Shown: positions 57,012-64,000 of the stretch, in pieces | Layout of the letters: every line of letters starts with the position of its first letter | How positions within the stretch are numbered: position 1 is the stretch's first letter | Position numbers and translations under genes: made by a program | From: Phalacrocorax aristotelis | Lineage: Eukaryota; Chordata; Aves; Suliformes; Phalacrocoracidae | DNA: 64,000 nucleotides | Assembly: GCF_949628215.1 (NCBI RefSeq) | Contig: NW_027441255.1 | Location: 1 to 64,000, forward strand | Direction: 5' to 3' | Notes under the pieces: model-generated | Told to the model about the DNA's origin: nothing | What the model saw: only the letters and a program-made list of their open reading frames with translations | The model's database searches: none

Positions 57012-57017
57012 AATAAA
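57012..57017 (+). terminator. Ancestral MROH polyadenylation signal, unit C
   Basis: AATAAA equivalent to 35140-35145, displaced about 8 kb from the MROH-C stop by ERV1-C. Confidence 0.55.
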
Positions 57018-57090
57018 GCTTCCGAACAAAAGCCGGTTTTAGCGCTTTAGAGCATCGCCGGGACAGGCCGTCCCACCACTACCCCCGGCG

Positions 57091-57452
57091 ACAGCCAAGG
57101 CCGGGGTCCTTGGGAGCCCGCAAAGGCCGTGCTACGGGACCAGAAGCCAGGCAGCACCAGGGGGCGTGTCGTTGCGCCGAGAGGCCGGGGCCAGCAGCAC
57201 CGGGGGCGGGGCAAGCCGCCGAGGGGGCGTGGCTGTCAGCACCAGGGGGCGGGCCGTGTCGCCGAGGGGGCAGGCCCAGCAGCACCGGGGGGCGCGGCAG
57301 AGCCGTCACTATTCGAGTGACAGCGCGGCCCGCCGATAGGAAGCGGGGGCGGGGCCGCAGGCGCGGCGGGAGGGGGACCTAGTCGGCTGCAGCCAATAGG
57401 CGCGGGGCGCGCCCCTGCAGCCGGCGGGGCGGGCAGCACGTGGAGCGGCAGC
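57091..57452 (+). promoter_or_regulatory. RRP9-C CpG promoter with CTCF-like motifs
   Basis: CACCAGGGGGCG at 57155-57166 and 57240-57251, CCAAT at 57393-57397 and CACGTG at 57437-57442, as in units A and B. Confidence 0.7.
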
Positions 57453-59729
57453 ATGGCGGCGGCGGGCAGCTGTAGGGCCAAAGCCCCACGCGGGGCGGCG
57501 GGACGGCGGCGGCCGCGGGTGGCGGTGAGGGCCGGGCCGGGCGGAGGGGGCTGCAGAGTGACTGTCCCTGCGAGGTCGCTCTGGTCGGTGTCCGTGTCCC
57601 GTCCCGTCCGATTCCATCCCTGGAGTCACCCTGGTTCAGTCCTCAGGTCCTGGGCGCCGAGAGGAGGTCGCGGGCGGCGGCCGTCTGGTCCGTCGACGAG
57701 GAGGTGTCCAGCGACACTGAGCCGGAGAGGTACGAGCCGCGCCGCGGGGGGAAGCCGGTGCCGGTGCCGGTGCTCACGCCTGTCCCCGCAGCCCGTCGTT
57801 GGGACGGCGGCGGCGGCGGGAGGCGGCGGTAGTGGAGGAGACGCCGCAGGAGAAGAAGCTGCGCCTGGCCAAGCTGTACCTGGAGGAGCTCCGCCAGCAT
57901 GGTGAGTGCCGCCCGGTGCCGGTACCCCGGTGGGGCAGAGGGGCGTGCAGCCCTCGGTGCTGAGCCCGGCCCTCATGCCCCGCGTCGCCACAGAGGAGGA
58001 GCGGGCGGCGGCAGAGGAGGAGGAGGAGACGCATCCGGCGGATCTCATCGGCGACCGGCTGAAGGAGGACGTGGTGAGCAGCGGGGCAGGCGCGTCCCCC
58101 CAGTCCCGGCAGCGGCGGCGGGCTCTGCCCCGCTCCCGCGGGACCGGGGCCACCTCCACTGAGCCTCCTGCTTCTTGCCCAGCTGGAGCAGAAGGGTCGG
58201 CTGCAGCGCCTGGTCGCCAAAGACGTAAGTGCCCAGCGCTGGGGGCGCCGGGGGCTGCCAGGCTCTAAGTGCCGGCTTTGGGGGGCACTCGGGCACAGCC
58301 AGGGCCAGCACCCTGAGTTACTGTGCTGGCTCCGGGACCAGGGCCCTCCTTCTGCCCAGGGTGCCGGGGGTTGGTGCCCTGGAGGAGGGAGGGTGCTGTG
58401 CTTGGGTACTCCCATGCCGGGGGAAGGGACCGAGGGAGGCCCAGCTCACATCCCGCTCTCCCTGCGGGTGCAGCCTCCAGATCCAGCCAGCATTCGAGTG
58501 CTGCGGGGGCACCAGCTGCCCGTCACCTGCCTGGTCATCTCTCCAGATGACAGGTTCATCTTTTCGGCTTCCAAGGACGGCTCCCTCATCAAATGCAAGT
58601 GTTCCCTTGGGGCCGCGACTGGCTGTTCCCCCAGCCTGAACCCTGCAGGGAGGGACCCTGCAGCAGCAGGAGCGTGGGTGCCTGTGGAGGTGGCTGGGCC
58701 CCTGCCCCTTCCAGGGATGTGCACGTGCATCGTTTTGGGCTCTGTGGGAGGCTCGTTGGCGCTTCCCAATATGTTGGGAGGTTCCCAGGGCATGACGGCG
58801 ATGCCTTTCCCGTAGGGGAGGTGGAGAGCGGGAAGAGGCCGTGCGTGGTGCCCAGGGGGAAGAAGGGCACCGAGGAGCGGCACATGGGGCATGCATCCCA
58901 CGTCCTCTGCATGGCCATCTCATCAGATGGCAAGTACCTGGTACGGGAGAGGGGCCTGGTGCTGCCATGTATGTTGCGGAGGGGTGCTGGTGGGGAGTGC
59001 ATCTCCTCCTGGGGTCCTGCGGAGAGCGGTATCTCGTGCCCAGGTGTACTTTGCTGGCTTCAAGCAGCCCCTACCTCCGCTGGAGCCAAGAAGGCGTCCC
59101 TGGGACCCCCCAAAGCACATGGGGTGGGAGCATAGGCTGGGATGTGTGGTGGGTCCTCGTGGGGCAGGTCTTGGGTATCCCCTGTGTTCTGCCAGGCTAC
59201 GGGAGACAGGAACAAGCTGATCATGGTCTGGGACACCGCCACCTGCAAGCGCCTGCACATCTTCACTGGGCACCGCGATGCCGTCTCGGTGAGTCGGGGG
59301 CATTGGCTGCGACGCCTGCAGGGCCAGGCAGCACTGTCCTCCCCGGTGCCCCTCACCACTCCCCCTATGTCCGGCTGTCCGTCCGCAGGGCCTGTCCTTC
59401 CGGAAGGGCACGCACCAGCTGTACAGTGCCTCCCATGACCGCTGCGTCAAGGTCTGGAACGTGGCGGAGAACGCAGACATGGAGACCCTGTAAGAGCCTG
59501 GGGACACACACACCCCACTGAGCCTCCCTCACCTGGGGAAAGAAATGTGGCGGTGGGCTGTGCCTGCCGCAGCTCTTTGCCACCTCCCCTCCAGGTTCGG
59601 GCACCAGGATGTCATCACGGGGCTGGACAGCCTGAGCCGTGAGTGCTGTGTGACGGCGGCGGGACGGGACGGCACCATGCGGCTCTGGAAGATCCCCGAG
59701 GAGTCACAGCTCGTGTTTTATGGGCACCA
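57453..59729 (+). CDS. RRP9: RRP9, copy C, exons 1-10 (3' part beyond window)
   Basis: Exons: 57453-57524, 57647-57729, 57792-57901, 57994-58073, 58183-58224, 58474-58594, 58816-58940, 59196-59288, 59389-59489, 59595-59729. Intron 10 then contains ERV2-C, which runs off the window end, so exons 11-15 are not seen. The frame is open through FYGHQ. As in copy A, the normal exon-6 acceptor is GG and the AG six bases on (exon start 58474) keeps frame with two residues fewer, and the exon-6 donor is GC. It keeps the consensus LEELRQ where copy A reads LEDLRQ, and CCVTAAG where copy A reads CCVMAAG, so copy C is slightly closer to copy B. Confidence 0.93.
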
Positions 59730-59861
59730 GTAGGTCTGGGGCGGGAGAGGGGGTTGTGGGCAAGTGGGTCCGGCTGGGGCAGTGGTGTGAGGGTGCCAAG
59801 CATCACCAGAAGCCTGCTGGCATACTGGAGACACTGATGTCCCAGTGAGCCCTTGTCTCCT

Positions 59862-60278
59862 TGTGCTGGTTTTGGCTGAGACGGGGTTAATTCTTCTCAC
59901 TGTGGGGGTCAGCTACCTTTCCAGCTTCCTGCGCTCTGCCGCGTGGCGGGGGGTGGGGGGGGGGGTTGGGAGGGGCAGGGCCATGGTGGGGGCAGCTGAC
60001 CCCGACTGGCCAATGGCATGTTCATTCCATACCATGTGACACCATGACCAGTATTCGGCGGTTCGTTCCCCTCCCCCCTCCCTTCCCCTCCCCCGGGGCT
60101 TTGCGCCTCTCGTTGTTCTCCTTTACATTGCATTTCTGTTGTTGTTTCTTTTAATTTTAATTATTAAACTGTTCTTATCCCAACCCGCGAGCGTTACCCT
60201 TCTGATTCTCTCCCCCATCTACCGGTGGGGGAGTGAGCGAGCGACCGTGTGGGGCTGAGCTGCCGCTAAACCACGACA
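59862..60278 (+). repeat. 5' LTR of ERV2-C
   Basis: Identical as far as read to the 5' LTR of ERV2-A (17831-18247), including the G-run that is shorter in the 3' LTR. Confidence 0.9.
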
Positions 60279-60286
60279 GTCTTTTC

Positions 60287-60304
60287 TGGTGCCCAACGTG
60301 GGGC
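60287..60304 (+). other. Primer-binding site of ERV2-C (tRNA-Lys type)
   Basis: Same 18-base site as 18256-18273, directly downstream of the 5' LTR. Confidence 0.75.
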
Positions 60305-60309
60305 TCAAG

Positions 60310-61640
60310 GGTTGGAGATAACAACAGCTGCTGGTCACAGCACCATGTTCTCATTTTTGCAGTTGGTGTTAAAGATTGGTGTTGGTTTGTTTAGTCTGCT
60401 GTGTTCTGCTGTGATTAGTAACGTTTTGCCTACAAGATTTGTTATACAAACACTCATTTTCAGCTCTATCTGGTATTTGGGGTTTTTGCTGAAACTGTTA
60501 CTGTACTTTGGATACCACCTTGTTGAGGCAATTAGCAATGATACCTCCTCCTCGGAGAGATTTTATGTGGAGGAAATACAGAATAGTACCTTTGCAGCTT
60601 TGTTCTATGATGTCTCTGCCTCTATTACAAGAACCCTTTTGTATCTTGAACACCCTTGGCTGGTTAAGGTGCGCTTATTGTTAGTTTTTGGGCATGTTGT
60701 TTTGGTTTTGACTAAGCAACTTAAGAATATCACCCAGAAATCTGCCCCAAGGCTTGATAGTTACGAATGGCAGGGCATGTGGGATAGCATGGGCAAATAC
60801 CTAGGGCAGTGGGCACCCCCAGTGTTTTGGAGTTTCACCCCCGAACAAGTGCAGAATCCTAAAAAACTAGTAGAATATTTGGAGAAAGTATGTTGTTACG
60901 CTGGGAACTCCAGAGAGACACAGATAACTGCAACGTGCTGGGGCCTGGCCCATGCATACGGAGCCCTGCTCAACAGTATTCAGTGCTCCCAAGGGGAAGA
61001 GAATGTCTCTGGATTGAAATGCAAAGTGACTGGCACTGTAGTCACTCCAGCCCTGAGGACAGGCACTGCAGCCACTCAAACCCCCATGACAAGTACTGGA
61101 GCTGGCTCAGAGAATCAACCCGTGCCAGTATCAGTTGCCCCCATACACAAGACGAAATATTGGAAGCGGACGTCAACTCCTTTAGAACGGGATGATGAAA
61201 AAGCAGGGCCGTCACGGGGAGAGGAGGGAGAAGTCATAAATGAAATAGAGACCACCCGATCCTGTTGCGAGATATGCGAAAAGATTATCGCCTTCGTTCA
61301 GGTGAGGACATTGTCACCTGGCTGCTCCGATGCTGGGATAATGGGGCCAGTAGCCTGGAACTAGAGGGAAAAGAAGCCAAACAACTGGGATCCCTTTCTG
61401 GGGAAGGGGGCGTTGACAAAGCAATGGGGAAAAAAACACAAGCCCTTAGCCTCTGGAGGCGACTCCTGTCCGGAGTGAAGGAAAGGTATCCCTTTGAAGA
61501 AGATGTTACATATTGCCCAGGAAAATGGACAACTATGGAGAAAGGCATCCAGTATCGAAGGGAATTAGCTGTGTTTGAGGTGATTTATGGGATCCCAAGA
61601 GCTAACTGTATTGGAGGCCGAAGTGAGCCTAACTGGGAAT
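60310..61640 (+). pseudogene. gag: ERV2-C gag-like region with N-terminal membrane segments
   Basis: Same hydrophobic N-terminal stretches and downstream Gag-type segment as ERV2-A. Confidence 0.65.
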
Positions 61641-64000
61641 GAGTGGCAGAAGCACCCCATTGTGACTGGCCCCGAGGCTCCGTGCATCCTTGGCATAGAC
61701 TACCTCAGGAGAGGGTATTTCAAGGACCCAGAAGGGTACAGGTGGGCTTCTGGTGTAGCTGCCTTGGAGACGGAGGAAACTAAACAGCTGTCGACCTTGC
61801 CTGGCCTCTCGAAGGACCCTTCTGTTGTGGGGTTGCTGAAGGTCAAAGGACAACAGGTGCCGATCGCCACCACAACAGTGCACCGGCGGCAACATCGCAC
61901 CAACAGAGACTCTCTGATCCCCATCCGTAAACTCATTCACCAACTGAGGAGCCAAGGAGTCATCAGTAAGACCCACTCACCCTTTAACAGTCCCATATGG
62001 CCAGTGCGGAAGTCTAACGGAGAGTGGAGGCTAACAGTAGACTATCGTGGCCTGAATGAAGTCACTCCACCGTTGAGTGCTGCTGTGCCAGACCTGCTAG
62101 AACTTCAACACAAACGGGAGTCAAAGGCAGCCAAGTGGTATGCCACAATTGATATTGCTAATGCATTCTTCTCAATCCCTCTGGCAGCAGAGTGCAGGCC
62201 ACAGTTTGCTTTCACATGGAGGGGCGTCCAGTACACCTGGAATCGACTGCCCCAGGGGTGGAAACACAGTCCTACCATTTGCCATGGACTGATTCAGACT
62301 GTACTGGAACAGGGAGAAGCTCCTGAACACCTTCAATACATTGATGACATCATCGTGTGGGGCAACACAGCAGAAGTTTTTGAGAAAGGAGAGAAAATAG
62401 TCCAAATCCTTCTGAAGGCTGGTTTTGCCATAAAACAAAGTAAGGTGAAGGGACCCGCACAAGGGATCCAGTTCTTAGGAATCAAATGGCAAGATGGTCA
62501 TCGTCAGATCCCCAAGGATGTGACCAACAAGATAGCAGCCATGTCTCCACCAACTAGCAAAAAGGAAACACAAGCTTTCTTGGGCGTTGTGGGTTTTTGG
62601 AGAACGCATATTCCAAATTACAGTATGATCGTAAGCCCTCTCTATCAAGTGACCTGGAAAAAAGAATGATTTCAAATGGGGCCCTGAGCAATGACAAGCC
62701 TTTGAACAGATTAAACGAGAAATAGTTCATGCAGTAGCTCTTGGGCCAGTTCGGGCAGGACAAGATGTAAAAAATGTGCTCTACACCGCAGCCGGGGAGA
62801 ATAGCCCTACCTGGAGCCTCTGGCAGAAAGCACATGGGGAGACCTGGGGTCGACCCCTAGGGTTTTGGAGTCAGGGATACAGAGGGTCCGAAGCCCGCTA
62901 TACTCCAACTGAAAAAGAGATATTGGCAGCATATGAAGGGGTTCGAGCTGCTTCAGAAGTGGTTGGTACTGAGGCACAGTTGCTCCTGGCACCCCGACTG
63001 CCAGTGCTGGGCTGGATGTTCAAAGGAAGCGTCCCCTCTACACACCATGCAACTGGTGCTACGTGGAGTAAATGGGTTGCACTGATCACCCAGCGGGCTT
63101 GAGTAGGAAACCCCCGTCGCCCGGGAATCTTGGAAGTGATTATGGACTGGCCAGAAGGCAAAGATTTTGGACTATCACCAGAGGAGGAGGTGACACGTGC
63201 TGAAGAAGCCCCACTGTATAACAAACTGCCAGAAGATGAGAAGCAATATGCCCTGTTCACTGATGGGTCCTGTCGCCTTGTGGGAAAGCACCGGAGATGG
63301 AAGGCTGCTGTATGGAGCCCTACACGACAAGTAGCAGAAACTGCTGAAGGAGAAGGTGAATCGAGCCAGTTTGCAGAGGTAAAGGCCATCCAGCTGGCCT
63401 TAGACATTGCTGAACGGGAAAAGTGGCCAGTGCTCTGTCTCTGTACTGACTCCTGGATGGTGGCCAAATGCCCTGTGGGGCTGGCTGCAGCAGTGGAAGC
63501 AAAGCAACTGGCAGCGTAGAGGCAAACCCATCCGGGTAGAGAACCTGGTTGTAAAGGTACGTCATGTGGATGCTCACGTCCCCAAGAGTCGGGCCACTGA
63601 AGAACATTGGTACAACCAGCAGGTAGATCAGGCTGCCAAGATTGAAGTGGCTGAGGTGGATCTGGACTGGCAACATAAGGGTGAACTATTTCTAGCTCGG
63701 TGGGCCCATGACACCTCAGGCCATCAAGGGAGAGATGCAACATACAGGTGGGCTCGTGATCGAGGGGTGGACTTGACCATGGACGCTATTGCGCAGGTTA
63801 TCCACGAATGTGACACATGCGCTGCAATCAAGCAAGCGAAGCGGGTAAAGCCTCTGTGGTATGGGGGACGATGGCTGAAATATAAACATGGGGAGGCCTG
63901 GCAAATTGACTATACCACGCTCCCACAGACCCGCCAAGGCAAGCGCCATGTGCTTACAATGGTAGAAACAACGACTGGCTGGCTGGAAACATATCCTGTC
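61640..64000 (+). pseudogene. pol: ERV2-C pol region (RT, RNase H, start of integrase)
   Basis: Same RT core (YIDDIIVWGN), RNase H (LFTDGSC) and integrase start (HDTSGHQG, CDTCAAIK, WQIDY) as ERV2-A, truncated by the window end. Broken. Confidence 0.85.

Larger units (their letters stand above)
59862..64000 (+). mobile_element. ERV2-C: env-less provirus in RRP9-C intron 10 (cut by window end)
   Basis: Duplicate of ERV2-A at the same intron position, preceded by the same CTCCT. Parts: 5' LTR 59862-60278, primer-binding site 60287-60304, gag-like region about 60310-61640, pol from about 61640 to the window end inside integrase. The 3' LTR lies outside. Near-identity to ERV2-A shows copying with the host segment. 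Broken in the same way as ERV2-A. Confidence 0.9.

Overview
The window reads as avian nuclear DNA. It is GC-rich with short, mostly GT-AG introns, CpG-rich promoters and bird-type endogenous retroviruses. The species cannot be named from the sequence. Only two host genes are present, both on the + strand and repeated head-to-tail as a pair: a maestro HEAT-like repeat gene (MROH family), then RRP9 (the U3 snoRNP 55K WD40 protein of the small-subunit processome).

There are three units. Unit A (1-24530) starts inside MROH exon 6. It carries an antisense, LTR-less retroviral block (7541-14739) in the MROH 3'UTR, then RRP9-A (15422-24288), whose intron 10 holds a sense provirus with two LTRs (17831-23347). 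Unit B (about 24540-39190) is a compact 14.66-kb MROH+RRP9 pair with neither insertion. Unit C (about 39200 to the end) repeats unit A, with both insertions at the same sites, and is cut by the window end inside the intronic provirus. A and C are offset by 42,031-42,033 bases and look about 99.9% identical by eye. They share a 117-bp intron deletion, both insertions and two splice-site changes that B lacks. The higher-order repeat is therefore a 42-kb A+B dimer, very recently duplicated unless the assembly has duplicated it.

Host genes: MROH-B splices conceptually into 22 exons and 939 residues, and RRP9-B into 15 exons and 481 residues. Both are fully open with consistent phases and look like the reference copies. 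MROH-A and MROH-C have lost the exon-10 splice donor; skipping that exon would keep frame. RRP9-A and RRP9-C have lost the normal exon-6 acceptor, with an in-frame AG six bases downstream, and carry a sense provirus in intron 10. RRP9 normally binds U3 snoRNA in the nucleolus. MROH proteins are HEAT-repeat proteins of largely unknown function. No functional link between the two is visible beyond co-duplication.

Fossils: (1) a minus-strand gag-pro-pol-env block with no recognisable LTRs, bounded by 99-bp direct repeats present once in unit B, and carrying a nested solo LTR; (2) an env-less, tRNA-Lys-type provirus with about 2.3% LTR divergence, a 5-bp target duplication and a clean empty site in unit B. 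Both are broken.
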